Shown here: one piece after another, positions 1 through 9,582 of the stretch
Position numbering within the stretch: position 1 is the first letter of the stretch
Layout: every line of letters begins with the position of its first letter
Origin: Pseudobdellovibrionaceae bacterium
GTDB lineage: Bacteria; Bdellovibrionota; Bdellovibrionia; Bdellovibrionales; Bdellovibrionaceae
DNA: 64,000 nucleotides
Direction: 5' to 3'
NCBI GenBank assembly: GCA_016719575.1
Contig: JADJYV010000006.1
Location: 1-64,000, forward strand
Translations under genes and position numbers: made by a program
The notes under the pieces: generated by a model
Database searches by the model: none
What the model was told of the DNA's origin: nothing
The model's input: only the letters and a program-made list of their open reading frames with translations

Positions 1-111
1 GAAGACTTTAAATTGTCACCAGAGAAAGTCAGTAAGGACGTCATGGCTAAATTTCAGCGCGAATATGAGTCAATGCTCAAGGCAACCCATAAAGTGAGGC
101 CCGTTTCCTAG
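1..111 (+). CDS. 3' end of an unidentified gene
   Basis: The first 36 codons form an open frame that enters from the left edge and stops at TAG (109-111). The visible tail is hydrophilic and rich in lysine and glutamate, with no recognisable motif, and would be the cytoplasmic C-terminus of a longer protein. It converges on the Na/Pi cotransporter gene, which ends 60 bp away. Calling it coding rests only on the open frame and on the gap it would otherwise leave. Confidence 0.45.
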   Translation, partial: EDFKLSPEKVSKDVMAKFQREYESMLKATHKVRPVS

Positions 112-171
112 CATTAGGCTCCGCAAAAAATTAAATTTATATCAACAAGAGGCCAATGCTTTGATACATGG

Positions 172-1791
172 CTAAACTTCCTTAGGTATCGTTTTTTGCG
201 TTGAATAAGTATGGTTACACAAAAGACTCGCAATACGACGGTACTCGCTTAAGAGGTCCAAGTGAATTGAACTCGTGTTGATTGAGTCTCGAAGGCCTCG
301 ATTAAGACGTCCTATGTGATTTTCTCTTAGAGAGATTTCAAGTTTTGCAACTTCGCGCTTTAATTGAATGGCGTCAACGCATAGCTCTTTGGTTTGATAT
401 GCGTTGATAGCGAGTTGAGACACCATACAGACTTGCGAATGAAGGGCTTTTATCTCTGCGAAGCCCTCATCTGAAAATTCAAGGTGCAAAGCATTCTTCT
501 TTATAGCAAGTGTGATGATGTTGATGTCTATTGCATCAGCCGCGCGTTCAAGATCACTTATGAACATGATCATATTCATGATGTTTTGATGAACTACGGT
601 GCTACTTTTGTTTGCATGATCGAGTAAAAACATTTTTGTTTCGCGATATAGAAAATCAACTTTGTTATCGCGATCTTTGATGGACTGAATAAGACCAGGG
701 TCTGCGGACTCAAAGAGTTTAATCGAGTCTTCGATCATACCTCGAACAATATCTGCTGTGCGCATTATTTCACGGTGAGCGTACGAAATAGCTAAGGCTG
801 AGCTTTGATAGTTGTTCAAATTGACAAACTCGGTTCCGAAGGTGTCGTCAGGGTTTCGGGGAAACATTCTTTCAATAACCGTGGCGGCCTTGTTAATGAA
901 AGGAAAGAATAACACGGCTGAAATAAGATTGAATAGAAGATGTCCATTCGCCGTAATTCGCGAAGCCGTGATGTCGAAGGAGCTCAAGAGTTCAATGAAA
1001 AGGCTGGTAAAAGGATAAAAAATCAAAACACTGAGAGCCTTATAAAAGAAATGAGCCCATGCGACTTGTTTTCCAATATGATTGCTTCCGGCAGCCGCAA
1101 TAAGGGCGGTTGATGTCGTTCCAATGTTGGCGCCATAGACCCAAAGTAAAGCATCATAGAGAGAGATCGCGTTGACGCTTGCAAGACTCATTGCAATCCC
1201 TATGGTGACGGCACTGCTTTGAACAAACATACAGAAGACCATGGAGATTATAAGCGAGTACCCGGGATTGTCTCGGAGCGTTTGAAAAAAGTCTTTTAGT
1301 AGGTCTATTTCTGCAAAGTGATGGGCGCTAATATTAATAAATTTAAGTCCCAAAAAGAGCATGCCAAAACCCATGAATACCATTGAGATGTTTTTAAAGA
1401 GAGGTTTTTTTGCTCGAAAGTAAAAAGCGAAGGCAATTGAAAATAAAGGCAGTGCATACTGACCAAGATCACGCGAGCTCAATCGAACACTGAGGGTTGC
1501 TCCAATCGCCGTGCCGATGATCACTCCCATAACCTGGCGTAGGGTGATCACTCCCGCTGAGCCTAGGCCAACGAGCATTGAAGTCACTGCGCCTGAGCTT
1601 TGTAAAAGCGTGGTCAGCGAGATGCCAACAACAATCGACAAGAACTGACTTTCTGATAACTTGTGCATCAGGCCAGTGACTTTATTGGCCATCAGTTTTT
1701 CGAGGGATTGGCTGGACATGCTCATGCCATACAAAAAAATAGCGACACCACTAATAAGAATGATAAAATGAGAATTTCCTAAATCAATCAT
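172..1791 (-). CDS. Na+/phosphate cotransporter with PhoU-like tail (NptA/YjbB type)
   Basis: Inner-membrane sodium-dependent phosphate transporter, 539 aa, a usual length for bacterial Na_Pi_cotrans (PF02690) proteins that carry a PhoU-like C-terminus. About nine hydrophobic segments fill residues 1-310. The two family-defining QSS repeats are visible, one in TTLLQSSGAVTSML near residue 65 and one in FVQSSAVTIGIAM near residue 190. Residues 335-535 are helical and charged, as in PhoU domains. The ATG at 1791 is preceded by AGGG. It is monocistronic and divergent from mutT. Family known, transport direction inferred. Confidence 0.93.
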   Translation of the reverse strand: MIDLGNSHFIILISGVAIFLYGMSMSSQSLEKLMANKVTGLMHKLSESQFLSIVVGISLTTLLQSSGAVTSMLVGLGSAGVITLRQVMGVIIGTAIGATLSVRLSSRDLGQYALPLFSIAFAFYFRAKKPLFKNISMVFMGFGMLFLGLKFINISAHHFAEIDLLKDFFQTLRDNPGYSLIISMVFCMFVQSSAVTIGIAMSLASVNAISLYDALLWVYGANIGTTSTALIAAAGSNHIGKQVAWAHFFYKALSVLIFYPFTSLFIELLSSFDITASRITANGHLLFNLISAVLFFPFINKAATVIERMFPRNPDDTFGTEFVNLNNYQSSALAISYAHREIMRTADIVRGMIEDSIKLFESADPGLIQSIKDRDNKVDFLYRETKMFLLDHANKSSTVVHQNIMNMIMFISDLERAADAIDINIITLAIKKNALHLEFSDEGFAEIKALHSQVCMVSQLAINAYQTKELCVDAIQLKREVAKLEISLRENHIGRLNRGLRDSINTSSIHLDLLSEYRRIASLLCNHTYSTQKTIPKEV

Positions 1792-1869
1792 CCCTATATT
1801 ATTCTTTATTTCACTCTTAATTGCGAGATATACTTAGGTCTTGATTTTAAGGAGATTTGCCTGGGTAAA

Positions 1870-2289
1870 ATGCAAAACGAAAGTATTCTTGTTGTTGCTG
1901 CAGTTATTTTTCGACAAAGGGGAAATATCTACGAAGTGGCTTTGTTTCGTCGGGGCCCTGGTCAAACAGGACAAGGTTCTTGGGAGTTTCCCGGTGGAAA
2001 GGTTGAGTCTGGAGAAACAGAGATTGAGGCCCTTTGGCGTGAAATTAAAGAGGAGTTGGGTGTAGAGGTGAAGATTGGTGGTTTTGTTGGGGAGACTCAT
2101 CATCAATATCCGACCAAAAAAATTCACCTCAAATTCTATTGGGTGCAGAGTCCAGTTTTTTCTTTCGCATTAAGTGAACATGATGCCGTTCAGTGGTTTC
2201 AACCTAGACTAATTGACAAAAGTATCCTTTCTGAAGCGGACCGTCCAATTATTGAGCAGATTGAACAAGACCCGCGGTTTAGGGCCTAG
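1870..2289 (+). CDS. mutT: NUDIX hydrolase, MutT-like (8-oxo-dGTP diphosphatase)
   Basis: Cytosolic Nudix hydrolase of 139 aa that probably removes oxidised dGTP from the nucleotide pool. A perfect Nudix box, G-x5-E-x7-REIKEELGV, occupies residues 43-65; its glutamates bind the catalytic Mg2+. The PG preceding the box (SWEFPGGKVESGE) and the length match MutT. AAGGAG at 1849-1854 lies 15 bp before the ATG, which is long; an in-frame CTG at 1861 would give a better distance. The exact substrate cannot be read from sequence, so other Nudix activities remain possible. Confidence 0.87.
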   Translation: MQNESILVVAAVIFRQRGNIYEVALFRRGPGQTGQGSWEFPGGKVESGETEIEALWREIKEELGVEVKIGGFVGETHHQYPTKKIHLKFYWVQSPVFSFALSEHDAVQWFQPRLIDKSILSEADRPIIEQIEQDPRFRA

Positions 2290-2453
2290 GGCCATTGACG
2301 GTGTGAGTAGTTTTTGGGCAGTGTCTCCTTTTCTCTTTGAAGTGATGCAAATTGAAAGTGATCAGATGGCTCTCTCTTTATGAGAAGACCAACAAAACCA
2401 TTGCAAAGATGACAAATGCCGTCAAAAAAGACGATTGGTTTTTGTGTCCTCAT
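2286..2453 (-). pseudogene. Truncated DCC-family (DUF393) thiol-disulfide oxidoreductase
   Basis: A 55-codon frame whose first 40 residues match the N-terminus of DCC-family proteins: VFFDGICHLCNGFV carries the defining D-x-x-C-x-x-C, followed by FQFASLQ. Family members are about 120-150 aa; here the frame stops at TAG (2286-2288) after a non-conserved tail, and the rest of the domain is not found downstream. It is therefore probably a remnant. It lies between mutT (4-bp tail overlap) and the LON-domain gene. Identification is by motif reading, not by a database search. Confidence 0.6.
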
Positions 2454-2520
2454 GTTTTCACCTAGCTTTTAAGATCTACGCTTCCTATAATCAAGGCTCT
2501 ATTTTTGGAGCTGATTTGTC

Positions 2521-3138
2521 ATGGAAGTTTTCTTGTTTCCCTTAGTGAATGTCAGTCTTTTCCCTAAGACGACTAAACCTTTGAATATTTTCGAACCGCG
2601 CTATCTGGAGATGGTCAAGATAGCGGCTGAAAAAAAGTCTCCAATTGCTATTGGTTTTATCGAGGATGCCTCGCAAGTGGGGCCGGTGATGATTGGTGAA
2701 ACCGTTCCGTATGTTCGGCCTGTTGCGGGTTATGGATTTGTACAGATCGTAGAGGAGCGTCTCAACGGAACTCTTCTGGTTTTTTTGCAAGGAGTAGGAA
2801 AAGTAAATTTGGGAAAAGTCGTCGATCGAGGGACTCCATTTATGGTCGTTGAGGCGCAGGAGATTAATGAAGAAACTCTCGTAAAGCCTGAAAGCAAAGC
2901 TGGTCTTGATCACTTATTAAAAATATTGACCAGATGGATTTATACTCACATTCCGGATCCCAGCCAGCAAGAGGTTTTCATGAAGGGGCTTGTAGGACCC
3001 GAGGAAGTCGTGGGAGCTTTTTCTTCTTATCTAGTGAGAGATTATGATTTGCAGCAAATGTCTCTTGAGTTTGATGACATAAATAAAAAAATCGATTTTT
3101 TACATCGTTTGACCGAGTCGAATGAGCTAACGACTTAG
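2521..3138 (+). CDS. LON substrate-binding-domain protein (no protease domain)
   Basis: A stand-alone LON N-terminal domain (PF02190), 205 aa. The start EVFLFPLVNVSLFPKTTKPL and the following FEPRYLEMV are the hallmark strand-helix of the domain. The central block (GFVQIVEERLNGTLLVFLQG) corresponds to the G-x-x-x-I-x-x-x-x-x-x-x-G segment. There is no Walker ATPase or Ser-Lys protease region, so it does not degrade proteins itself; it may bind unfolded substrates. It overlaps the convergent heme A synthase gene by 12 bp. Confidence 0.85.
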   Translation: MEVFLFPLVNVSLFPKTTKPLNIFEPRYLEMVKIAAEKKSPIAIGFIEDASQVGPVMIGETVPYVRPVAGYGFVQIVEERLNGTLLVFLQGVGKVNLGKVVDRGTPFMVVEAQEINEETLVKPESKAGLDHLLKILTRWIYTHIPDPSQQEVFMKGLVGPEEVVGAFSSYLVRDYDLQQMSLEFDDINKKIDFLHRLTESNELTT

Positions 3139-4053
3139 GCGTCGAACGACATACCACCTGACAAGTGAAATCCAAACAATATGTGCAATGAGGAGATGAA
3201 CGATTTTCATCCAAGCCGGAGTGAGGCTGAGCAGGGTGAGGTAACCAAAAATCACTGCAGCTAAATAAATCAAACTCAGCTGAAAGCATGTTTTTCTTAA
3301 GATTTCATTGTAGTCACGCTGGGATTCTAGCCAAAAGAACAAGGCTGCTCCGCCGCCAACGAGACTTGCTAAGAAAGGATGTGAGATTCTAAGGCGTAAA
3401 AGATAATGGGAATCAGACGCCAGATCCTGCATAAAGCCATCGACCAAGGAAACTGACGGGAAGAGTGTTGTCGACAACGCAGCCAATCCACCAGTAACGG
3501 CCACAACAAGCATTAAGATGGGCCAAGAGAGTTGCCAGTTTAAAGGAGATGAGCGGCGGGCAGTCTCTTTTCCTGCATTGATTTTTTCTAATAGGGGTCC
3601 GCTATAAATTACAACCAAGGCGACGCTTCCACTTAAAAGCATTGAGTTGATTTGATGTAGACTCATGGCAAGAAGCCGAAATCCAGAGTCATTATTTCCT
3701 ACTAAGCCAAAAAGAACAAGCTTGGCGCCCAGTAGAGCTTCAGTGATAGTAAAAACAAGAGTGCTGGTGAGCGCTGTACGAATTCTTTCTGCTTTATTGT
3801 AGAGGAGACGGCCCTTCCAAGTAAGAAAAATGACAAGAATGCCGAAAAGACCAGAAGTTATCCTGTGGCTAAACTCGATCCATGTCTTTTTTTGTTGGGC
3901 GTCAGGTATGAGTTGCCCCTTACAAAGGGGCCAAGTATCACCGCAGCCATCGCCAGAGTGTGAAATTCGAACCCAGGCTCCCCACAAAATTACCAAAAGT
4001 GTATAAAAAAGTAAAAACTGGGCAAAACGATGAAAGAGAGCCTTATTATTCAT
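3127..4053 (-). CDS. ctaA: Heme A synthase (COX15/CtaA family)
   Basis: Integral membrane oxidase of 308 aa with eight predicted membrane helices; converts heme O to heme A for aa3-type cytochrome oxidase. The N-terminus shows the family block WGAWVRISHSGDGCGDTWPLC, whose two cysteines match the CtaA cysteine pair. Candidate heme-ligand histidines occur in FSHRITSG, SLHQINSM, RISHPFLA and VHLLIAHI, repeated in the two four-helix halves. It is divergent from the sensor gene upstream. No oxidase genes lie nearby, so its partner complex must be encoded elsewhere. Confidence 0.9.
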   Translation of the reverse strand: MNNKALFHRFAQFLLFYTLLVILWGAWVRISHSGDGCGDTWPLCKGQLIPDAQQKKTWIEFSHRITSGLFGILVIFLTWKGRLLYNKAERIRTALTSTLVFTITEALLGAKLVLFGLVGNNDSGFRLLAMSLHQINSMLLSGSVALVVIYSGPLLEKINAGKETARRSSPLNWQLSWPILMLVVAVTGGLAALSTTLFPSVSLVDGFMQDLASDSHYLLRLRISHPFLASLVGGGAALFFWLESQRDYNEILRKTCFQLSLIYLAAVIFGYLTLLSLTPAWMKIVHLLIAHIVWISLVRWYVVRRLSR

Positions 4054-4207
4054 AGGCCCTGGTTATCACTCTCTCGAAATGGGGTCAATCAGTCTCGCTT
4101 ATGAAGCCTTTGGAATTCCTTTGGAAATTTATGCGATTAGAACTTCATTTGGAAGTACTCACCCTCTGCAGTTAAAACTCAGATTTGTTGATGCTTTAGG
4201 AGATTAT

Positions 4208-6850
4208 TTGAACTTAAGGGAAAACTTAAAAAATATCCTATTCCTGTATCGGATTCGTTTTTCAAAATGCCTTTGGTGTTTTTACGCCGGGGTTTTGGCT
4301 TTTGGCTTGTTTCTTCTTGTCGTTTTACTATCGTTTAGTTATCAGCAAATTGAAAAATCCGCCCTCTCAGAAACTCATTCCATTGCTGCAGCTTTGAATG
4401 AGTTAAATAGACGCCAACTAGAGACGATGTCTATTCCGCTGGAGGCCGTTGCGGACTTTGTCACCAAGTATGGTGGCATCGATAGTGTTACCAAAAGTGA
4501 ACTCGATGACTTTTTGATCAGAGAGAAAAGAGAACTTTCCTCGACATCAATCAAGAATATTGTTGTTGTCGACAAATATGGTGATCTTGTTGGTAATACC
4601 TTTATACCTGGGATTTCACATTCGTTTAAAGAGGATGCTGAGTTTGAATACATACGCAGTCAAAAAAAATATACAATTCTTTCAACTTACACTTCGCCAA
4701 TAGATCAACAAAAGGTCATCGTTTTAATTAAAATTTTAAGAAGGGGAGGACGTTTTGACGGTCTCATCGGAGTCTCAAAACCTTGGTCGGATTTTGAATT
4801 GTTATATCAGTCCCTCCAGATCCCTCCGGAGATCGCCTACACTATGTACCGGGATGATGGAAACGTTCTATATAGTCATAATAAATCTGGAGAGCTCGCA
4901 GAGAAGGATCTGGGCTTTTTAGATCAATCTAGACTGAATTCAATGGGGTATTTAAATCCTTTAATGGGCCTTGGGAGAGCGGATCACGTCGGGCACTATA
5001 AATTTGATTCGGAATTTAACGATATGATTTATGTGGGCTACCGGGTAGAAGACTTATTTACTGATTGGATTTCAATGGTGAGGATATCTTGCGGCTTGTT
5101 TCTTGCCTTTATGTTCGCCTTCGGTTTGCTTATCAGACTCTTACAAAAACGACAAGAAGACGTCGAGGAAAATCAGCGTGAGAGTAATAAAAGATTTGAG
5201 ATAATTAATAAAATCAATCATGCAGTCGAAGCTCTGACCGGACTATTGTTCTTAAAAGAATTGTGTCAACAAATAAAAAATATTTTCAATGTCAGATCGG
5301 TGTCTATTGGAGTCTGGATGCCGGAGCATTTGAACACATTAAAGTGTTTGGTTAACGTGGGGGAGAGTGAGTGGTGGGAGGGAATGAATTGCGATATTCG
5401 AGGAACACCTTTTGAACATTTAAAGCCCGGAGGCAGATTCTCATGCAAAAAACGAGCGTATCAAATGTTTTCGGAAACGAGCTTATTAGGAAGTAAAAAG
5501 ATTGAAGCTTGTATTGGAATGGTCTTTCAGGGCTATGGAGGGAGGGCGAGCGGAGTCTTGATGATAACTAGCGAGATCGAAATTTTCGAAATGGATTTGA
5601 TTGAGTTTGTGCTTTCGGATTTTGCCCTCCGGGCTGGATCAGAAATTGATCGCATAAGAACCGATGAAATTCGAAAAGAAATCGAGAATTTAAGACGCCA
5701 GATTGAACAACGCGCGCGGCAATCCGAAAACCTTGAGACTATTGGTGCCTTAGCTGAAGGTATTGCTCATGATTTTAATAATATTATTGCGATTATCTTG
5801 GCCTCAACAGAAAAAATGCTAAATTTGCATAAAGATTCAACCGTCGATTTCCCTTATTTAGAGTCAATAAAAAGAGCCTGTCATCGTGCCCGTCATTTGG
5901 TTTCGCAGATCGCTGGGTTTAGTCATAAAAATGAACATCATTCAAGGCAATTGGTCGTCAAGAAGATCTTTGACGACATGTTGGATTTTTTGCGATCGAC
6001 ATTGCCTGCACAAGTTCACTTAAATTTAAATTTAGGGGAATGTGCGGAGCTTACAATTTTTGCTGACCTTAATCAAATTCAGCAGGTTTTGGTAAATCTC
6101 TGCGTGTATCTAGCTCGTTTTTTGGGGACGGAGGGGGGCGAAGTAAAAATTTCTTTGCGCAAAACCAAAATTAAAGGGCAATTGTTTATTCGATGGCATT
6201 TTACTCTTATAGGGGCTGTGCAAAATAATAGTGACGAAGTGAAAGACTTTGATCCACTCTCCGTGAACGACTTGGGTCTTGTGGCCGTGCAAAGAATAGT
6301 CACGCGGCATCTCGGATTTATAGAAACGAAAAAGGAACTTGATCAAGTAGCGTCTTTTGAGATATTTCTGCCTGCTGTTTGTGTTAAAGAAAAAAAGGAA
6401 ATCCCTGAAGTGTATAATTTCAAGCTGGCCCCCAAGGTGATCATCGTTGATGATGAGCCGGAAATTGGATCTCTTATTAAGGATCTTCTGGAAGCAGAGG
6501 GGTTGAAGGTCGAAGCATTTTCGAATGCTATTAAGGCTCTTAAAGCTTTCTCAGAAAGACAGGATGAGTATTTTCTGATTATTTCTGATCTTTCAATGCC
6601 AGAAATGTCGGGTTTTGCCTTCGCAAGAAAAGTGCGAGAAATTAGCAAAACTATTTCTTTGTTATTGTGGTCCGGGTATCAACAGATTTTTGAGGAAGAT
6701 TTGCAAGATCTAAACATACAAGTTTTGAGCAAACCTGTGGATGTGCAGAAACTTTTAATGATGATTCAATCAGAGCTTAGTCAGCAATACGCTCTAGGTA
6801 TTTTAAAAGAACCTCGCGCCCCCGAACCTGGGTCCGAAGAACACCCATAA
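4208..6850 (+). CDS. Hybrid sensor histidine kinase-like protein with degenerate ATPase domain
   Basis: Two-component sensor of about 880 aa. The frame is open back to an ATG at 4079, but TTG 4208 has AGGAG five bases upstream and leaves room for a promoter, so I prefer it. Numbering from there: membrane helix 25-45, periplasmic sensor 46-288, membrane helix 289-311, GAF-like region about 330-480, coiled coil, then a HisKA box (AEGIAHDFNNIIAII, His521). The ATPase region (600-725) lacks the second N-box Asn (NLCVYLARF) and a DxGxG box; only a G2-like segment remains. A C-terminal receiver (743-865) keeps VDDEPE, acceptor Asp794 (ISDLSMPEMSG) and the Lys of LSKPVD. Confidence 0.85.
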   Translation: MNLRENLKNILFLYRIRFSKCLWCFYAGVLAFGLFLLVVLLSFSYQQIEKSALSETHSIAAALNELNRRQLETMSIPLEAVADFVTKYGGIDSVTKSELDDFLIREKRELSSTSIKNIVVVDKYGDLVGNTFIPGISHSFKEDAEFEYIRSQKKYTILSTYTSPIDQQKVIVLIKILRRGGRFDGLIGVSKPWSDFELLYQSLQIPPEIAYTMYRDDGNVLYSHNKSGELAEKDLGFLDQSRLNSMGYLNPLMGLGRADHVGHYKFDSEFNDMIYVGYRVEDLFTDWISMVRISCGLFLAFMFAFGLLIRLLQKRQEDVEENQRESNKRFEIINKINHAVEALTGLLFLKELCQQIKNIFNVRSVSIGVWMPEHLNTLKCLVNVGESEWWEGMNCDIRGTPFEHLKPGGRFSCKKRAYQMFSETSLLGSKKIEACIGMVFQGYGGRASGVLMITSEIEIFEMDLIEFVLSDFALRAGSEIDRIRTDEIRKEIENLRRQIEQRARQSENLETIGALAEGIAHDFNNIIAIILASTEKMLNLHKDSTVDFPYLESIKRACHRARHLVSQIAGFSHKNEHHSRQLVVKKIFDDMLDFLRSTLPAQVHLNLNLGECAELTIFADLNQIQQVLVNLCVYLARFLGTEGGEVKISLRKTKIKGQLFIRWHFTLIGAVQNNSDEVKDFDPLSVNDLGLVAVQRIVTRHLGFIETKKELDQVASFEIFLPAVCVKEKKEIPEVYNFKLAPKVIIVDDEPEIGSLIKDLLEAEGLKVEAFSNAIKALKAFSERQDEYFLIISDLSMPEMSGFAFARKVREISKTISLLLWSGYQQIFEEDLQDLNIQVLSKPVDVQKLLMMIQSELSQQYALGILKEPRAPEPGSEEHP

Positions 6851-8162
6851 AAATAAAAACCCCTCCGGTTTTTCTGTCTAAAAAAATAATTTCACTTGGC
6901 GGGGATCTCCATGAATAGTTACGAAGGACCGTTATTATTTTTTTTGTGGCGCGCTGGGGGAGGTCTGAACCTTTCCAATCGTAATTTCCATTGGAATCGA
7001 AAGTCCCCGGTGAAACCCTTGGATCGTCAGCCTCTAAAAATGGTTCAACTGTTTCAAAACAAAATTCTTCGAAAAGGGCGCGTAGATTTGGATCATCATC
7101 TGGTCGGGTGAACTTTAGTGCCAGAGAGGATTTTCGGAATAAGTCTTCATTTCCTTGAACGGCGGCCTTTATCATTTGTCGATAGGGCTTCAAAAAAACC
7201 TCGTCGTATTCTCGTGTGGCGCCAAAATCAAAAAGAATAATTTGATCTAGGCCCTTGGCGTTTAATCGAATGCGATAGTTTCCGATATGAGGATCTGTTT
7301 GTACCGAATTCCACTCAAACAACTCTTTGAAGTATAAATCTAAATAGGACAAACCCAGTTGGTTTCTTCGCTCTTGCGATAAGGTCGCAATTTCTTCAGA
7401 ATCAACTCGGTGTCCTTCCTCATAGGAGGTGGCAAGAATTTTATTATTGCTGAATTGTCGATAGACTTTTGGAACAATAAAGCGGGTATCTTCTTTGAGA
7501 TAGTTATAAAACTCTTCAGTTCTTTTGGCTTCGAGATCATAGTTGGTCTCTTGCACGAGCATGTCGTGAATCTCGTTAAAGAGAGGGTCCAAATTGAAAT
7601 CTCTCGGGATTAATTTAAAAATCTTCAAAAGTTTGCGAAGAGCCTTAAGGTCACTGTCAATGGCTTTATCAACATCAGGATATTGGATTTTCAGTACAAT
7701 TTCTTCGCCAGTCGCTCGAATTCGGGCGCGGTGAACTTGCCCTAACGATGCACAACAAAGAGCGTCCTTGTGGATATCAAGTTGATCCAATTGCGTTTTA
7801 CTGAAATTTTCAGTGAGGATAGGTTCAATGGAACTCCAAGACAGAGAAGGTGAATCGGTCTGCAGCTTCTTTAAAAAGTCGTTGGCTTCCGGCGGTAGAA
7901 AATGCTCGCCGTACATGGAGAGTATTTGGCCGGCCTTCATGAGGCTTCCTTTGAGTTCTCCGAGCTCTGAGCTTATCATCTCTGCCTGGTTTGTAAGGAA
8001 GGAATTCCATGAGTCTTTGTCAGTTGAAAAGGCTTTTTTTAAATTATGCGAGGCGAGGCCAGCGCCCGCATTGAAAGTCAGTTTCGCAATAGACAGACCT
8101 CGGGATAACACAGAAGACTTAATACGATCTATTTTTTTAGGCTCTTTTTTGGTGCTGGACAT
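6777..8162 (-). CDS. ABC1/AarF/UbiB-family atypical kinase
   Basis: Protein-kinase-like ATPase of about 461 aa. Family blocks are readable: the N-terminal KxGQ-type motif (LKGSLMKAGQILSMYGE), the Ala-rich loop (CCASLGQVHRARI), the lysine strand (EIVLKIQYPDV), the catalytic loop (TDPHIGNYRI) and the metal-binding DFGATREY. UbiB/AarF members support ubiquinone synthesis or lipid homeostasis at the membrane. The frame extends to 8357, but ATG 8162 has AAGGAA seven bases upstream and avoids overlapping photolyase. Its last 74 bp are antisense to the sensor gene. The exact role is unassigned. Confidence 0.87.
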   Translation of the reverse strand: MSSTKKEPKKIDRIKSSVLSRGLSIAKLTFNAGAGLASHNLKKAFSTDKDSWNSFLTNQAEMISSELGELKGSLMKAGQILSMYGEHFLPPEANDFLKKLQTDSPSLSWSSIEPILTENFSKTQLDQLDIHKDALCCASLGQVHRARIRATGEEIVLKIQYPDVDKAIDSDLKALRKLLKIFKLIPRDFNLDPLFNEIHDMLVQETNYDLEAKRTEEFYNYLKEDTRFIVPKVYRQFSNNKILATSYEEGHRVDSEEIATLSQERRNQLGLSYLDLYFKELFEWNSVQTDPHIGNYRIRLNAKGLDQIILFDFGATREYDEVFLKPYRQMIKAAVQGNEDLFRKSSLALKFTRPDDDPNLRALFEEFCFETVEPFLEADDPRVSPGTFDSNGNYDWKGSDLPQRATKKIITVLRNYSWRSPPSEIIFLDRKTGGVFIFMGVLRTQVRGREVLLKYLERIAD

Positions 8163-8235
8163 AAATTTCCTTATAGGCATATTGTAAGTGAAATTTAGAA
8201 AAACAATAAACTTATTTTTCGAGCGGAAATATTTT

Positions 8236-9552
8236 TTGGAAAGAGTTATTCTTTTTTGGTTCAGAAGAGATCTGAGATTAGACGACAATGCTGGCTTATA
8301 CCAAGCCTTAAAGGCCGGAAAGCGAGTCTTGCCTGTTTTTATCTTTGACAAGGACATTCTTGACTCTTTGGAGAGGCCGTTCGACTTGCGAGTTCAGTTT
8401 ATTTATAAAACTCTGGTAGAATTGAAGGCTGAGCTCCAGAAAAGAGGCTCAGATTTGTTGGTTCGCTATGGCCGTGCGATCGACATTTGGCGGGATTTGT
8501 TCCATGAATTTGAAGTCGAGTCCATCTACACCAATCATGACTATGAACCATCAGCAATAAGGCGAGATCGAGCGATTGAAAAGCTTTGTCAGTCTTCAGG
8601 GGTGAACTTTTATACTTACAAGGATCAAGTCATTTTTGAGCGAGACGAGATTGTTACGGAGGCGCGTCGCCCCTACACTGTATTCACTCCTTACAAAAAA
8701 AAGTGGCTTGGGTCTCTTTCTGATTTTTATTTAAAAAGCTACCCTGTGGATGTCTATCGGAGCGGACTTTTAAAAGTAAAAAAAGTGTCAAAATTATTGG
8801 ATCTAAAGGAAATGGGATTCGCGTTACAGAAATATGAATTTCCGCCTTCAGCTATTCGTTCGCAAATTTTAAAAAACTACTCAGAGACACGAGATTTTCC
8901 CGCCTTGAAAAGGGGAACAACTCACCTTGGTCTTCACCTGCGCTTTGGGACAGTGAGCATTCGCGAGATGGCTCGCGAGGGTGTGGCTTTGTCACACGAA
9001 TGGCTGAGTGAACTTGTTTGGCGAGAGTTTTTCATGCAAGTTCTCTTTCATTTTCCAGAAATAGAAAATGAAAGTTTCAGAGCTGAGTTTGAAAATGTAG
9101 CTTGGCGTGATTCGAAAGAGGAATTTGACCGTTGGTCTAATGGTCTGACCGGATATCCCCTGGTTGATGCGGGGATGCGAGAACTGAATGCGACTGGTTT
9201 TATGCACAATCGCGTACGGATGCTCACGGCGAGTTTTTTGACCAAACATCTATTGCAGCACTGGCGCAAGGGAGAACGATATTTTGCAAAAAAATTATTA
9301 GACTATGACTTGGCAGCTAATAATGGCAATTGGCAGTGGTGTGCTGGCACCGGCTGCGATGCCGCTCCCTATTTTAGAATTTTTAACCCACAAATTCAGA
9401 TGGAACGTTTTGATAAACAGCAAGTATATATCAAAAAATGGGTGCCTGAGGTGGGGACTTCTCGGTATCCAAAGCCAATAGTTGATCATGTTATTGCTCG
9501 AGAAAGGGCGCTCAAGGCGTTTAAAGAAGTCGTTAAGAAAAATAAAAAGTGA
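8236..9552 (+). CDS. phrB: Deoxyribodipyrimidine photolyase (class I CPD type)
   Basis: Light-dependent DNA repair flavoenzyme of about 439 aa. The N-terminal Rossmann domain starts LFWFRRDLRLDDN. The FAD-binding helical domain carries ELVWREFFMQVL, GYPLVDAGMREL, MHNRVRMLTASFL and the diagnostic NNGNWQWCAGTGCDAAPYF (DNA and FAD contacts, with the electron-transfer Trp). The open frame begins at GTG 8188, but TTG 8236 places the start two or three residues before the conserved strand, as usual. The SDR gene follows 30 bp later, so they may share a transcript. Cryptochrome function cannot be excluded. Confidence 0.93.
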   Translation: MERVILFWFRRDLRLDDNAGLYQALKAGKRVLPVFIFDKDILDSLERPFDLRVQFIYKTLVELKAELQKRGSDLLVRYGRAIDIWRDLFHEFEVESIYTNHDYEPSAIRRDRAIEKLCQSSGVNFYTYKDQVIFERDEIVTEARRPYTVFTPYKKKWLGSLSDFYLKSYPVDVYRSGLLKVKKVSKLLDLKEMGFALQKYEFPPSAIRSQILKNYSETRDFPALKRGTTHLGLHLRFGTVSIREMAREGVALSHEWLSELVWREFFMQVLFHFPEIENESFRAEFENVAWRDSKEEFDRWSNGLTGYPLVDAGMRELNATGFMHNRVRMLTASFLTKHLLQHWRKGERYFAKKLLDYDLAANNGNWQWCAGTGCDAAPYFRIFNPQIQMERFDKQQVYIKKWVPEVGTSRYPKPIVDHVIARERALKAFKEVVKKNKK

Positions 9553-9582
9553 GATGGAATACAAACCAAGGGAAATCAAGCT

